Shown here: in pieces, positions 52,145 through 62,852 of the stretch
Layout of the letters: each line of letters opens with the position of its first letter
How positions within the stretch are numbered: the stretch's first letter is position 1
Source of the DNA: Pseudoxanthomonas sp. PXM02
GTDB taxonomy: Bacteria; Pseudomonadota; Gammaproteobacteria; Xanthomonadales; Xanthomonadaceae
Length of the DNA stretch: 64,000 nucleotides
Direction of reading: 5' to 3'
NCBI RefSeq assembly: GCF_014851805.1
Contig: NZ_JACVAK010000002.1
Location: 930,001 to 994,000 of the forward strand
Translations under genes and position numbers: made by a program
Notes under the pieces: generated by a model
Database searches by the model: none
What the model was told of the DNA's origin: nothing
What the model saw: only the letters and a program-made list of their open reading frames with translations

Positions 52145-53725
52145 ATGTCGTTTGCGGTTCCTGCCTGTCTGCGTCTCTGGCCCGTTGCGGTCGCTCTGTC
52201 CCTGTTGCTGGTGTCGCCGGTATCGCTGGCCCAGCGTGTTTCCGCGAAAGACCGCGCCGCTGCCGAAGCACTGGAACAGCGCATGGCCGCCGCCGAGAAG
52301 CGCTACCGCGATGGCCTGGTGCTGGTGACGAACAGCGATCCGCGCGGTGCGACCGAGAGTGACGCCGCGCTCGAGGACATGGAGGACGTGCTGGCAGCGT
52401 GCGTGCAGCAGCGCGGCTGCCAGGTGCCCACCTTGCTGGCGACCTACAAGCGCCTGCTGAAGGGCAATGCCGACGCACAGGGCGAAGACGATGCGGCCGA
52501 GGGCGAGACCATCGACGCGCTCGATGATGGCTCCGACCACTCGGTCCCCGGCGCCGCTGCGATTCCCGAAACGGCCCGTACGGCGGCACTGCTGAACGAC
52601 CAGCGCCACGCCTTCGACCGCATGGTGGAGTACAACCCGGCGATCCAGGCCGGCATCCGCCGCTGGCTGACCGACATGCGCCCGGCGCTGATCGACAGCT
52701 ACGAGAACTACCAGAACATGCGCGCCGAGCTGTATCCGGCGTGGGAGCGCAGCGGCCTGCCGGAAGCGCTGCTGTTCGGCATCATGGCAAAGGAGTCGAA
52801 CGGGCGCGTGCATTCCACTTCGCGCGCGGGCGCGGCGGGGCCGATGCAGTTCATGTTCCACACCGGTGCGCGCTTCGGTCTGGGCCGCGACGCGAGCGGC
52901 TTCGACACGCGCTACGACCCGTACGCCTCCGGCCAGGCCAGCGCCGAATACATGAACGAGCGCATGCGCGGCCTCAACAACAACATCGAACTGGCGCTGG
53001 CGGCCTACAACGGTGGCGAAGGGCGTGCGGCCCGCGTGTATCGCGAGAACAGCGGCCTGGGCTTCTGGGACGACGTGGTCTACAGCCAGTTCCCCGGCGA
53101 GACGCGCGACTACGTGCCGATGGTGATTGCGGCCGCGTGGCTGTTCCTGCACCCGCGCCAGTACGGGCTGGAGTTCCCGAAGGTCACCGCGCAGCCGGCG
53201 TCGCTGAAGCTGGCGCGCGATGCATCGATCTACGAACTGACGATCTGCCTGGGCAACGGCGGCACGCGCGAGGGCTACATGCGCACGCTGCGCAACCTCA
53301 ATCCGCGCTACCAGCCGGAAGCCTGGATTCCCGCCGGCACCACGCTCAAGGCCAATGCGCGCATCGCAGGCCTCTACACGCGCTACTGCGTGAACGGGCC
53401 GCGTGCGGAACTGGCACGCACGCTGGTGAGCGCGGATCCCGCCGCCGCGATCCGCCGCGCGTCGCGGTCGGGCAGCGTGGCCGTGGGCGACGTGACCCCG
53501 GTCGCGGGCGTGCCGACCACGGTCGCCTCCGGCGAACCGCAGCTTGCCGAACCGAAGGCCAAGCAGGCGCGCGAATACCGCGTCGCCAAGGGCGATACGC
53601 TGGGCCGTATCTCGCAGCGCTTCCAGTGCGACCTGAAGAAGCTGGCACAGGCCAACCGGCTGAAGGCGCCGGCGTACGCGGTGCGTCCGGGCCAGGAGCT
53701 CAAGCTGGAAAGCTGCAGGAAGTAG
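52145..53725 (+). CDS. Membrane-bound lytic transglycosylase with LysM domain (MltD-like)
   Basis: A 526-residue exported murein enzyme. It has a signal peptide (LWPVAVALSLLLVSPVSLAQ), then a helical region with an acidic linker (about 120-150). The SLT family 1 domain has its catalytic glutamate in GIMAKESNGRVHSTSRAGAAGPMQFM and a LALAAYNGGEGRAARVYR motif. One LysM is at the C-terminus (YRVAKGDTLGRISQRFQCDLKKLAQANRL). Unlike E. coli MltD it has a single clear LysM and no obvious lipobox. A membrane-protein gene follows after 8 nt. Confidence 0.9.
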   Translation: MSFAVPACLRLWPVAVALSLLLVSPVSLAQRVSAKDRAAAEALEQRMAAAEKRYRDGLVLVTNSDPRGATESDAALEDMEDVLAACVQQRGCQVPTLLATYKRLLKGNADAQGEDDAAEGETIDALDDGSDHSVPGAAAIPETARTAALLNDQRHAFDRMVEYNPAIQAGIRRWLTDMRPALIDSYENYQNMRAELYPAWERSGLPEALLFGIMAKESNGRVHSTSRAGAAGPMQFMFHTGARFGLGRDASGFDTRYDPYASGQASAEYMNERMRGLNNNIELALAAYNGGEGRAARVYRENSGLGFWDDVVYSQFPGETRDYVPMVIAAAWLFLHPRQYGLEFPKVTAQPASLKLARDASIYELTICLGNGGTREGYMRTLRNLNPRYQPEAWIPAGTTLKANARIAGLYTRYCVNGPRAELARTLVSADPAAAIRRASRSGSVAVGDVTPVAGVPTTVASGEPQLAEPKAKQAREYRVAKGDTLGRISQRFQCDLKKLAQANRLKAPAYAVRPGQELKLESCRK

Positions 53726-53733
53726 GGCGAACG

Positions 53734-54405
53734 ATGGCCAGGGACGGCAGCCGATACCTCTGGACCTCCGCGATCGTCGCCAGCGCCGTGCTGGCGATCG
53801 TCGGCGCGGAGATCGCCGCCCTGCGCGGGCTGCATTACGCCTTCAAGCCGCTGACGACGCTGCTGATCCTGGCGATGGCGTTTCGATTGTCGCCCGCCGG
53901 GTCGGCAGGCTACCGGCGTCTGATCGTGGTCGGCCTGCTGTTGTCCACACTGGGCGACGTCTTCCTGATGCTGCCGTTCGATGGCTTCGTCTTCGGGCTG
54001 GGCAGTTTCCTGCTGGCGCACATCGCCTACCTGGTCGCATTGCGGAAGCGGGGTGGATGGTGGCGCGTACGTTGGCCGTTGTTCGCCTATGCGGTGGTCG
54101 CGTCACTCGTGTTGACGCAGCTGTGGCCCGGGCTGCCGGGCGACTTGAAGCTGCCGGTGATCGTCTACGTCATCGCGCTGGCCGGCATGGCGGCGCAGGC
54201 GGCCAGCGTGTGGCGGGAACATCCGGGTCGTGCGACACGCGTCGCGGCCATCGGTGGCGCGTTCTTCGTCGCATCCGATGCGCTGCTCGCGCTGGATCGC
54301 TTCAGTGCGTCGATCCCGATGGCGAGTGTTTGGGTGCTGACGACTTACTGGGTCGCGCAGTGGTGCATTGCATGCTCGGTGCGGAGCGGCGAACGACGAC
54401 CTTGA
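53734..54405 (+). CDS. YhhN/TMEM86-family membrane protein (lysoplasmalogenase-like)
   Basis: A 223-residue protein with about eight membrane helices. The YhhN signatures are the N-terminal YAFKPLTTLLILAMAFR, LLLSTLGDVFLMLP, FLLAHIAYLVAL and the late FFVASDALLALDRFS, whose conserved aspartates are thought to form the active site. Eukaryotic TMEM86B is a lysoplasmalogenase; the bacterial substrate is unknown. It lies 8 nt after the transglycosylase gene. Confidence 0.88.
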   Translation: MARDGSRYLWTSAIVASAVLAIVGAEIAALRGLHYAFKPLTTLLILAMAFRLSPAGSAGYRRLIVVGLLLSTLGDVFLMLPFDGFVFGLGSFLLAHIAYLVALRKRGGWWRVRWPLFAYAVVASLVLTQLWPGLPGDLKLPVIVYVIALAGMAAQAASVWREHPGRATRVAAIGGAFFVASDALLALDRFSASIPMASVWVLTTYWVAQWCIACSVRSGERRP

Positions 54406-54602
54406 GGAGGCATCGTCCGAAGCGGTGCAGGGGCGGGAGCTCGAGCTGCATAACTGCAGGATGCAGTCAGCGAAGGCATGCGAATCGCACAAGCCGGTCT
54501 TCGTACGTCTTTGTTACAAAACTAACATTAAGCATGCCAGTGATCCTGGGCGCCATGGCGTGACCTAGACTGCGCGGCATTTCCTCGAACGAAGGTCATG
54601 CC

Positions 54603-55109
54603 ATGCAGTCGATCCGCTCCCTTGCTCTTTTCTCCATCGCGTACCTGTTGGTTGCGTGCTCCGGCGACAACGCGGAGAAGGCAGCGTCTGGCGCCGTGTC
54701 CAAAGCGGTGGAGCTCGCCAAGGGGGCTGCCACCGGCGCCAGCAAAGGTGTCGAGGAAGGTCGCAAGGCCAGCACCAGCATCGACGGCGCGGTGATCGTC
54801 AGCAGTGGCGACGAACTGAAGGCCGCGCTCACCGGCACGGTGCTGTCGGCGGACAAGGATGAATCTGCGCGGGTGACGCTGGGCTTCGCCAACGACGGCG
54901 ATGCGCCGGTGCGCGTTACCGAGCTGTCGCAGGGCAACCACGTCACCGGACTGGATAGCGAAGGCTATGCCTGCAGCACTGTGCAGGCTGTCGACGAGTT
55001 CACGGTACCGGCCAAGGCCAAGCTCAAGGTGGAGTTCGGTTTCCAGTGCACTGGAAAGGCGCTCGCCACGGTGCGCCTGTACGACGTCGAGTACGCCGTC
55101 GCTCGCTGA
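54603..55109 (+). CDS. Hypothetical lipoprotein
   Basis: I do not recognise this 168-residue protein. It has a signal peptide and lipobox LVAC (about 16-19). A short Ala/Lys/Gly-rich amphipathic segment at about 22-58 is followed by a beta-sandwich-like domain (LKAALTGTVLSADKDESARVTLGFANDGDAPVRV to the end). Two cysteines in that domain (in GYACSTVQ and GFQCTG) could form a disulfide. A TAGACT box at 54566 is a possible -10. The gene is alone between yhhN and psd. Confidence 0.75.
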   Translation: MQSIRSLALFSIAYLLVACSGDNAEKAASGAVSKAVELAKGAATGASKGVEEGRKASTSIDGAVIVSSGDELKAALTGTVLSADKDESARVTLGFANDGDAPVRVTELSQGNHVTGLDSEGYACSTVQAVDEFTVPAKAKLKVEFGFQCTGKALATVRLYDVEYAVAR

Positions 55110-55134
55110 CTCCGGATTTCACCGGGTCGGCAAA

Positions 55135-55977
55135 TCAGCCCAGCGTCGCCAGCCGCTGACCCAGCCGCACCGGCGATTCCGACTGCAGCTCCGGCGACAA
55201 CGCCGCGACGCCCGGCGGCAGCAGCACGATCACGGTCGAGCCGTAGTTGAAGCGCGCCATCTCCGCGAAGCGTTCGAGCGTGATGCCCTTGCCGCGGTAG
55301 TCCTTGCGGGTGATCGCGGTGCCGTAGGCGGGAATCTCTTCGCCGCTCCACACCGTCTCCACGCCGGAGACCAGCAGCGCGCCGACCATCACCGAAACCA
55401 TCGGGCCGAAGTCGGTGTCGAAGTGGCAGACCAGCCGCTCGTTGCGCGCGAACAGGCGCGGCACGTTCGCCACCGCATCGGTGCCCACGCTGAAGAGGCG
55501 GCCGGGTACGTGCACGGTCTCGCGCAGCGTACCGGTCCACGGCATGTGCACGCGGTGGTAGTCGCGCGGCGACAGATACACCGTCGCGAACAGGCCGTTG
55601 TGGAACGGCTTCGCGGCCTCGGCATCGCCCAGCAGTTCGGCGGCGGTGAACGACTGCCCCTTGGCCTGGAAGATGCGGCCGTCCTCGATGGGACCGCACT
55701 GGCTGATGTGGCCGTCGGCCGGCATCAGCAGCGCGCGCGGATCGGCGTCGGCGACGCGCGCGCCGGGCTTCAGCGCGCGGGTGAAGAAGGCATTGAAGCT
55801 GGGATAGGCCTTCGGATCGGGCTCGGCGGCTTCGCCCAGGTCGACGTTGAACTTCTTCGTCACCGTATCGATCAGCCACTGCTTGGTGCCGGGCGAGGTG
55901 GAATACGCCAGCCGGCGCGCCAGCGACGACAGGAAGCGGTGCGGCAGGACGTAGGTCAGCGAGGTCAGCAGGCTCAT
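55135..55977 (-). CDS. psd: Phosphatidylserine decarboxylase proenzyme
   Basis: Makes phosphatidylethanolamine at the inner membrane. The 280-residue proenzyme should self-cleave at Gly246-Ser247 in NYGST (the usual LGST has Tyr instead of Leu), giving a pyruvoyl alpha chain. The catalytic Asp88 (MPADGHIS) and His144 ([11 protein letters not shown]) are present. The ATG overlaps the stop of the SCO1-like gene. It converges on the lipoprotein gene. Confidence 0.95.
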   Translation of the reverse strand: MSLLTSLTYVLPHRFLSSLARRLAYSTSPGTKQWLIDTVTKKFNVDLGEAAEPDPKAYPSFNAFFTRALKPGARVADADPRALLMPADGHISQCGPIEDGRIFQAKGQSFTAAELLGDAEAAKPFHNGLFATVYLSPRDYHRVHMPWTGTLRETVHVPGRLFSVGTDAVANVPRLFARNERLVCHFDTDFGPMVSVMVGALLVSGVETVWSGEEIPAYGTAITRKDYRGKGITLERFAEMARFNYGSTVIVLLPPGVAALSPELQSESPVRLGQRLATLG

Positions 55978-56627
55978 TTCGTCGACGCCTCGGTCAGCGC
56001 GCGCATGTCGGCGGCGATCGCCTTCGGCTGGAAGGGCGGACGGATCAGGCCGGCCAGCCGGCCCTGCGGGTCCAGCACGCCGATCGCGGAGGAGTGGTCC
56101 ATGCTGTAGTCGTTCGGGTTCTGCTCGAAACCGTCGCCCGGCACCTTCATGAAGACGAAGCCCAGCGACTTGGCGAAATTCTCCAGCGTCGGGACGTCGG
56201 CCGTGGCCGCCATCGTGTCGGGGTGGAATGCGTGGGCGTACTCGCCGATGCGGGTGGGCGTGTCGCGTTCCGGATCCACCGAGACGAACAGCACGCGCGG
56301 GCGGGTGGAGTCGGGCAGGTCCTTCCACTGGTTCTGCGCCTGCGCCAGTTCGGCCAGCGTGGTCGGGCAGACGTCGGGGCAGAAGGTGAAGCCGAGGAAC
56401 ACCAGCGTCCAGTGGCCTTTCAGTTCACCGTCGGCCAACTGGGTGCCGTCGGACTGGCGCAGCGAGAACGGCGGCAGCGGACGCGCCTGCGGGAACAGGG
56501 TGACGGTCTGGGTGGCCGGCCATTGCGTGGCGGGCGTGACCGGACCGAAGAACTTCTGCGCGGCCAGCAGACCCAGCCCGGCGGCCAGCGCCAGGACGAG
56601 GATGAGGCCGATCTTCTTGTTGAACAT
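55974..56627 (-). CDS. SCO1/SenC-family copper protein
   Basis: A 217-residue membrane-anchored periplasmic protein with an uncleaved signal anchor (about 5-24). The thioredoxin-fold domain has the copper-binding CPDVC (Cys83, Cys87) in [18 protein letters not shown] and the distal histidine in SMDHSSAIG (His178). SCO proteins deliver copper to cytochrome oxidase CuA or act as thiol reductants. No oxidase genes are nearby; coupling with psd (ATGA) is seen instead. Confidence 0.93.
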   Translation of the reverse strand: MFNKKIGLILVLALAAGLGLLAAQKFFGPVTPATQWPATQTVTLFPQARPLPPFSLRQSDGTQLADGELKGHWTLVFLGFTFCPDVCPTTLAELAQAQNQWKDLPDSTRPRVLFVSVDPERDTPTRIGEYAHAFHPDTMAATADVPTLENFAKSLGFVFMKVPGDGFEQNPNDYSMDHSSAIGVLDPQGRLAGLIRPPFQPKAIAADMRALTEASTK

Positions 56628-56719
56628 GCGCTGGAATTCCCACGAAAAGGAGGGCACGGCGAGCGGGCCGGGGCCGCATGGGCGCGGCGGGAAGGCCGCC
56701 ATGATACCGGGGCAGCCCC

Positions 56720-56725
56720 TATAAT
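56720..56725 (+). promoter_or_regulatory. TATAAT -10 of prmB
   Basis: A perfect TATAAT followed by CGGCGGCC, 40 nt before the prmB ATG. No clear -35 is seen. Confidence 0.5.
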
Positions 56726-56765
56726 CGGCGGCCCTCGCCGTTCCGGCGTCTTCACAAGCCTTGCC

Positions 56766-57695
56766 ATGACCGCCGACGTCGCCGCCGAGCTGCACACCAT
56801 CATCGACCTGATCCGCTACGGCGCCAGCCGCTTCAACGGGGCGGGCCTGACCTTCGGCCACAGCTACGACAACGCGCTGGACGAGGCCTCGCACCTGGTG
56901 CTGCACACGCTGCACCTGCCGCCGGACCTGGGCCCGGCCTACGGCCAGGCGCGCGTCACGGGTGCGGAGAAGGCGCAGGTGCTGGCGCTGTTCGAGCGCC
57001 GTGTCAACGAACGCGTCCCGGTCGCCTACCTGACCGGTGAAGCCTGGTTCGCCGGCCTGAGCTTCAAGAGCGACTCGCGTGCACTGGTGCCGCGCTCGCC
57101 CATCGCCGAGCTGATCGAAGCCGGCTTCGAGCCGTGGCTGGGCGGCCGCGACGTCAACCATGCGCTGGACCTGTGCACCGGCTCCGGCTGCATCGCCATC
57201 GCGATGGGCCACTACAACCCGGACTGGCAGGTCGACGGCGTCGACATCAGCGACGACGCGCTGGCGCTGTCGGCCGAGAACAAGGCGCGCCTGCTGGCCG
57301 ACAACGTGCAGTTCATCAAGTCGGACCTGTTCGCCGGCCTGACCGGTCGCCATTACGACCTGATCGTCACCAACCCGCCGTACGTCACCAACGACGAGAC
57401 CGATGCGCTGCCGAAGGAGTACTCCTTCGAACCCGAACTCGGCCTGCGTGCCGGCGACGACGGCCTGGACCTGGTGCTGAAGATCCTGCGCGATGCGCCG
57501 CTGCACCTGAGCCAGGACGGCCTGCTGATCTGCGAGGTGGGCGAGTCCGAGCGCGCGCTGGTGAAGTTGCTGCCGGACGTCGAATTCGCCTGGATCGAGT
57601 TCAAGGTCGGGCAGATGGGCATCTTCGCGGTCGAGTGCGCCGAACTGATCCGCCACAACGCGCACATCACCGAACTCGCTGCCGCCCGAAAATAA
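56766..57695 (+). CDS. prmB: Ribosomal protein L3 N5-glutamine methyltransferase PrmB
   Basis: SAM-dependent methyltransferase for Gln150 of ribosomal protein L3. The 309-residue protein has an N-terminal helical domain (FGHSYDNALDEASHLVLHTLHLP), the SAM site LDLCTGSGCIAIAM, VDISDDALALS, and the catalytic NPPY in YDLIVTNPPYVTNDE. The E..LPKEYSFEPELGLRAG region distinguishes PrmB from PrmC. aroC follows, as in many gammaproteobacteria. Confidence 0.95.
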   Translation: MTADVAAELHTIIDLIRYGASRFNGAGLTFGHSYDNALDEASHLVLHTLHLPPDLGPAYGQARVTGAEKAQVLALFERRVNERVPVAYLTGEAWFAGLSFKSDSRALVPRSPIAELIEAGFEPWLGGRDVNHALDLCTGSGCIAIAMGHYNPDWQVDGVDISDDALALSAENKARLLADNVQFIKSDLFAGLTGRHYDLIVTNPPYVTNDETDALPKEYSFEPELGLRAGDDGLDLVLKILRDAPLHLSQDGLLICEVGESERALVKLLPDVEFAWIEFKVGQMGIFAVECAELIRHNAHITELAAARK

Positions 57696-57832
57696 GGCAC
57701 CACGCGTCGTGCGCTGTCGGCAGCGGTTGCGCCTGCAACCGTCGCGAACAGCGATGGCGCGCTGCACAATAGGGCGGCCGGTATGCGATCCTTCGAGGCC
57801 CGGCACCGGTAGTTCCATCCGCGGAGCGGCGC

Positions 57833-58936
57833 TTGAGCAGCAACAGTTTCGGAAAACTCCTCACGGTCACCACGTTCGGCGAATCGCACGGGCCGGCCAT
57901 CGGCTGCGTGATCGACGGCTGCCCACCGGGCCTGGAGATCGCGCCCGAGGAGTTCCGCCACGACCTGGAGCGCCGCGCCACAGGCAAGTCGCGGCACACA
58001 TCCGCGCGCCGCGAGGCAGACGAGGTCGAGATCCTCAGCGGCGTATACGAAGGCCGCACCACCGGCACGCCGATCGCGCTGCTGATCCGCAACACCGACC
58101 AGCGCAGCAAGGACTACGCCGACATCGCGCGGCAGTTCCGCCCCGGCCATGCCGATTACACCTACTGGCAGAAGTACGGCATCCGCGATCCGCGTGGCGG
58201 CGGACGTTCGTCCGCGCGCGAGACCACGATGCGCGTCGCCGCTGGCGTGATCGCGAAGAAGTGGCTGCAGCAGCGGTATGGCGTGAGTGTGCGCGGCTAC
58301 CTGTCGCAGCTCGGGCCGATCACGCCGGACGGCTTCGACTGGAGCGCGGTGGAAGATAACCCGTTCTTCTGGCCGCACGCCGAACAGGTGCCGGCGCTGG
58401 AAACCTACATGGACGCGCTGCGCAAGTCGGGCGATTCCATCGGCGCACGCGTCAATGTCGTCGCCGACGGTGTGCCCGCGGGCTGGGGCGAACCGATCTA
58501 CGGCAAGCTCGACGGTGATCTCGCCGCCGCGCTGATGAGCATCAATGCGGTGAAGGGCGTGGAGATCGGCGACGGTTTCGCGGCGGTCACCCAGAAGGGC
58601 ACCGAGCACCGCGACCTGATGACGCCGGACGGCTTCCTGTCCAACCATGCCGGCGGCATCCTCGGCGGCATTTCCACCGGGCAGCAGGTCACCGCGTCCA
58701 TCGTGCTGAAGCCGACCTCCAGCCTGCGCCTGCCCGGCGCGACGGTGGATGTGGACGGCAATACGGTCGACGTCATCACCACCGGCCGCCACGACCCCTG
58801 CGTCGGCATCCGTGCCACGCCGATCGCCGAGGCGATGATGGCGCTGGTGCTGATGGACCAGGCGCTGCGCCACCGCGCGCAGTGCGGCGATGTCGGCCAG
58901 GTGCCGCCCCATGTTCCCGGCAGTGTCGATGGCTGA
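57833..58936 (+). CDS. aroC: Chorismate synthase
   Basis: Final step of the shikimate pathway, EPSP to chorismate, needing reduced FMN. The 367-residue protein starts [17 protein letters not shown] and has the signatures [29 protein letters not shown] (two split family motifs), GGISTGQ and [14 protein letters not shown]. The start is a TTG at 57833 that matches the family N-terminus. It overlaps the next gene by eight bases. Chorismate feeds trpF's pathway at the end of the window. Confidence 0.97.
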   Translation: MSSNSFGKLLTVTTFGESHGPAIGCVIDGCPPGLEIAPEEFRHDLERRATGKSRHTSARREADEVEILSGVYEGRTTGTPIALLIRNTDQRSKDYADIARQFRPGHADYTYWQKYGIRDPRGGGRSSARETTMRVAAGVIAKKWLQQRYGVSVRGYLSQLGPITPDGFDWSAVEDNPFFWPHAEQVPALETYMDALRKSGDSIGARVNVVADGVPAGWGEPIYGKLDGDLAAALMSINAVKGVEIGDGFAAVTQKGTEHRDLMTPDGFLSNHAGGILGGISTGQQVTASIVLKPTSSLRLPGATVDVDGNTVDVITTGRHDPCVGIRATPIAEAMMALVLMDQALRHRAQCGDVGQVPPHVPGSVDG

Positions 58937-59969
58937 GTCGCGGCCGCGCGTGTGGGTGTCGCAGCCGCTGTTCGACGACATCGTCGGACGGCTGGCGGCG
59001 CATTTCGACGTGCGCGCGACCGACGAGGTCACCGAACACGCGCCGCAGGCGATTGCCGATGCGTTGCGCGACAGTGCGGGCGCGCTCATTACGCTCAACG
59101 AGCGCATCGGTGCGCAGCAGATTGCCGAAGCTGCTTCGCTGCGTGCCATCGCCAACGTCGGCGTGGGTTACAACAATCTCGATGTCGCCGCGCTGACGCA
59201 GGCCGGCATCGTCGCCACCAACACGCCGGACGTACTGACCGAAACGACCGCGGACTTCGGTTTCGCGCTGCTGATGGCCACGGCCCGCCGCGTGACCGAG
59301 GCCGAGCGCTGGCTGCGCGAGGGCCAGTGGCAGCAGTGGTCGTTCAGCACGTTGCTGGGCGCCGACCTGCATGGCAGTACGTTGGGCATCGTCGGCATGG
59401 GCCGGATCGGGCAGGGCATCGCGCGCCGCGCGCACGGCTTCGACATGCGCGTGCTGTACCACAACCGCAGCCGGTTGCCGGAGGCCGTGGAACTGGAGTG
59501 TGGCGCGCACTACGCCAGCTTTGACGACGTGTTCGCGCTGGCCGACCACGTGGTGCTGGTGCTGCCGTACTCGCCGCAGGTACATCACCTGGTCGACGCC
59601 GCTGCGCTGGCGAAGATGAAGCCGACCGCCACGCTGGTGAACATCGCGCGCGGCGGCATTGTCGACGAGATCGCGCTGGCCGATGCGCTGGCGAACGGCC
59701 GCCTGGCCGCGGCCGGTCTGGACGTCTACGAAGGCGAACCCGCCGTACGGCCGGAGCTGCTGGCGCTGCGCAACGTGGTGCTGACGCCGCATATCGCCAG
59801 CGCCAGCCTGGCCACGCGCCGCGCGATGGTGTCGCTGGCGGTGGACAACCTGATCGCCGTGCTGGGCGAAGGCCCGGATGCGGGCAATCCGCCGACGCCG
59901 GTGAATCCGGACGTGCTGGCCACGGCCACCACCATCAAAACCATCACCGCCAAACGACAGGGAGCCTGA
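58929..59969 (+). CDS. D-2-hydroxyacid dehydrogenase (glyoxylate/hydroxypyruvate reductase, GhrB type)
   Basis: A 346-residue NAD(P)-dependent dehydrogenase. The substrate domain has [10 protein letters not shown] and [14 protein letters not shown]. The Rossmann motif is [17 protein letters not shown], and the catalytic Arg/Glu/His are in [20 protein letters not shown] and [11 protein letters not shown]-terminal tail beyond the fold ends TITAKRQGA. It probably reduces glyoxylate or hydroxypyruvate, but related 2-ketoacids are possible. It starts inside the aroC 3' end. Confidence 0.92.
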   Translation: MAESRPRVWVSQPLFDDIVGRLAAHFDVRATDEVTEHAPQAIADALRDSAGALITLNERIGAQQIAEAASLRAIANVGVGYNNLDVAALTQAGIVATNTPDVLTETTADFGFALLMATARRVTEAERWLREGQWQQWSFSTLLGADLHGSTLGIVGMGRIGQGIARRAHGFDMRVLYHNRSRLPEAVELECGAHYASFDDVFALADHVVLVLPYSPQVHHLVDAAALAKMKPTATLVNIARGGIVDEIALADALANGRLAAAGLDVYEGEPAVRPELLALRNVVLTPHIASASLATRRAMVSLAVDNLIAVLGEGPDAGNPPTPVNPDVLATATTIKTITAKRQGA

Positions 59970-60044
59970 GGCGCGTCCGCAGGTTCCCCGAACACAGCCT
60001 TCTCCTGTCTGCTGTCTTCACTCATTTATTCGCGAAACCCATCC

Positions 60045-61070
<1,026 letters not shown>

Positions 61071-61075
61071 GCCGC

Positions 61076-61081
61076 TATAGT
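61076..61081 (+). promoter_or_regulatory. -10-like TATAGT before fimV
   Basis: TATAGT lies just past the asd stop. Its position makes the GTG at 61083 too early to be in the mRNA and supports the GTG at 61110, which has a GGGGAAGG ribosome binding site. Confidence 0.45.
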
Positions 61082-61109
61082 CGTGGCCGGGAAAACTTGG
61101 GGAAGGGCC

Positions 61110-62834
61110 GTGAAACCGAAGCACAGACCTCGGACGGCGAGACTCCGCCTGGCCAGCATGATCGGGCTGGGGCTGGCGTTGCTGAGCAACGTCGCCCTGG
61201 CGCTTGGCCTGGGGGAGATCAGGGTCAGATCGCAACCCGGCCAGCCGCTGCTGGCCGAGATTCCGATCATTTCCAGCGAGCCGGGCGAACTGGAGCAGCT
61301 GCGCGCGCGCCTCGCCTCGCCGGTGACGTTCGAGCGCGTCGGCCTGCCGCGCCCGCAGGGCCTGGTCAACGAACTGGATTTCGCGGTCGCGCTGGACGAT
61401 GCCGGACGCCCGGTCGTGCGCGTCACCAGCCGCACGCCGGTGGACGTGCCGGCGGTGAACTTCCTCATTGAAGTGGACTGGGGCCAGGGTCGGCTGGTGC
61501 GCGAGTACTCGGCGCTGGTCAGCGCCCCGGGCACACTGGCGGCCGCCGAGCAGCCGGTGATCGATGCGCCGGCCGCCGCGCCGACGGACATCATCACGCG
61601 GCCGGCGGAGCCGATCGTTACCGCACCCGCAGAACCGGAACCCGCGCCGCAGACAACGCCACAGGCGCCTGCGCAACCCGCGCCCGCGCCGACAGTCGCG
61701 GCGGCTCCGGCTCCCCAGATCGCGCCCGGCGGCACGCTCGCGCCGGTGCGCCGTGGGCAGTCGCTGTCGCAGATCGCCGCGCCATTGGCGCGCGAGCAGG
61801 GTTACACGCTGGACCAGGCGATGGTCGCGCTGTTGCGCGCCAATCCAGAGGCCTTCATCAACGGCAACCTGAACCTGCTCAAGCAGGGCGCGGTGCTGCG
61901 CGTGCCGGAGGCTGCAGAGGCGCAGACGCTTCTCGAGAGCGAGGCCGCGGCGCTGGTGCGCAGCCAGATCGCCGAATGGCGTCGCGCGCGCGCGCCGATT
62001 CCGCAGCCGGCCGCGGTCGTCGAGCCGGCGCCGCGCACGGCGTCCATCACGCCGGCGCCCACGCCGGCCGTGGCGGATGCGCGCTTGGAAATCGCACCTG
62101 CGGCCACGGGCACGTCGGGTTCTGGAACGCAGTCCGGCGTCAGTGCCGGCGGTGAGGGCGAGATGTTGGCGAACGAACAATTGCAGCAGTCGAAAGAAGA
62201 CCTGGCCGCGCGCGAAGCCGAAGTGCAGGAACTGCGCTCGCAGGTCACCGAACTGGAAAAGCTCAAGGCGCAACAGGAGAAGTTGCTGGCCATGAAGGAC
62301 AGCGACCTGGCCGCCGCGCAGCAGCGTCTGGCGCAGAGCAATGGCAGCGACGGTGGCGTGCCGGTCTGGGCATGGGCGGGCTTCGGCCTGCTGTTTGTCG
62401 GGGCCTTGGCGTGGGGCTTCGCTCAGCGTCGGCAGCGCGTGGCGCCCACGCCGGTGCCGCGCAACCCGGTATTCGGCAAGGCACCGGCCGACAGTCGCGC
62501 CGCGGAACTCGCCGCCGCCATGCCGCAAACGACGCCGGAGCCCGAGCCTGCACCCGCGCCCAGCCCCGTGCTGGAGCCGGCCGTCGTGGTGCCCAAGCCC
62601 GCGCCGAAGGCTGCACCGGCACCGGCGCCGGGCCCCACCTGGCATGCGGGTGGCAGCGCAGCGCCGGCCGCGCCGTCGCCAGCCCCGGCGGGTCGCGATC
62701 GCCTGGAACTGGCCGTGGCCTATCTCGACCTGGGCGATGTCGCCACCGCACGCGACCTGTTGAACGAGGTCGCCGCCGGCAACGACGCGACGGCGCGCGA
62801 CGAGGCCCTGCAGTTGCTGCGCGATATCGGATGA
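61110..62834 (+). CDS. fimV: FimV-family pilus assembly/polar protein (short form)
   Basis: A 574-residue inner-membrane protein. It has a signal peptide (LGLALLSNVALALGLG), the FimV N-terminal domain (IRVRSQPGQPLLAEIPI..NFLIEVDWGQGRLVREY), and a LysM-like region (LAPVRRGQSLSQIAAPLAREQGYTLDQAMVALLRANPEAF). A coiled coil (about 355-420, ending in KLLAMKDSDLAAAQQRL) precedes one membrane helix (about 422-440), a Pro/Ala linker and a C-terminal FimV domain (DRLELAVAYLDLGDVATARDLL). FimV promotes type IV pilus secretin assembly and polar cAMP signalling in Pseudomonas. It is much shorter than P. aeruginosa FimV (about 900 aa), lacking most of the acidic TPR region. Confidence 0.9.
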   Translation: MKPKHRPRTARLRLASMIGLGLALLSNVALALGLGEIRVRSQPGQPLLAEIPIISSEPGELEQLRARLASPVTFERVGLPRPQGLVNELDFAVALDDAGRPVVRVTSRTPVDVPAVNFLIEVDWGQGRLVREYSALVSAPGTLAAAEQPVIDAPAAAPTDIITRPAEPIVTAPAEPEPAPQTTPQAPAQPAPAPTVAAAPAPQIAPGGTLAPVRRGQSLSQIAAPLAREQGYTLDQAMVALLRANPEAFINGNLNLLKQGAVLRVPEAAEAQTLLESEAAALVRSQIAEWRRARAPIPQPAAVVEPAPRTASITPAPTPAVADARLEIAPAATGTSGSGTQSGVSAGGEGEMLANEQLQQSKEDLAAREAEVQELRSQVTELEKLKAQQEKLLAMKDSDLAAAQQRLAQSNGSDGGVPVWAWAGFGLLFVGALAWGFAQRRQRVAPTPVPRNPVFGKAPADSRAAELAAAMPQTTPEPEPAPAPSPVLEPAVVVPKPAPKAAPAPAPGPTWHAGGSAAPAAPSPAPAGRDRLELAVAYLDLGDVATARDLLNEVAAGNDATARDEALQLLRDIG

Positions 62835-62852
62835 CGGACGCGGAGTGATGTC

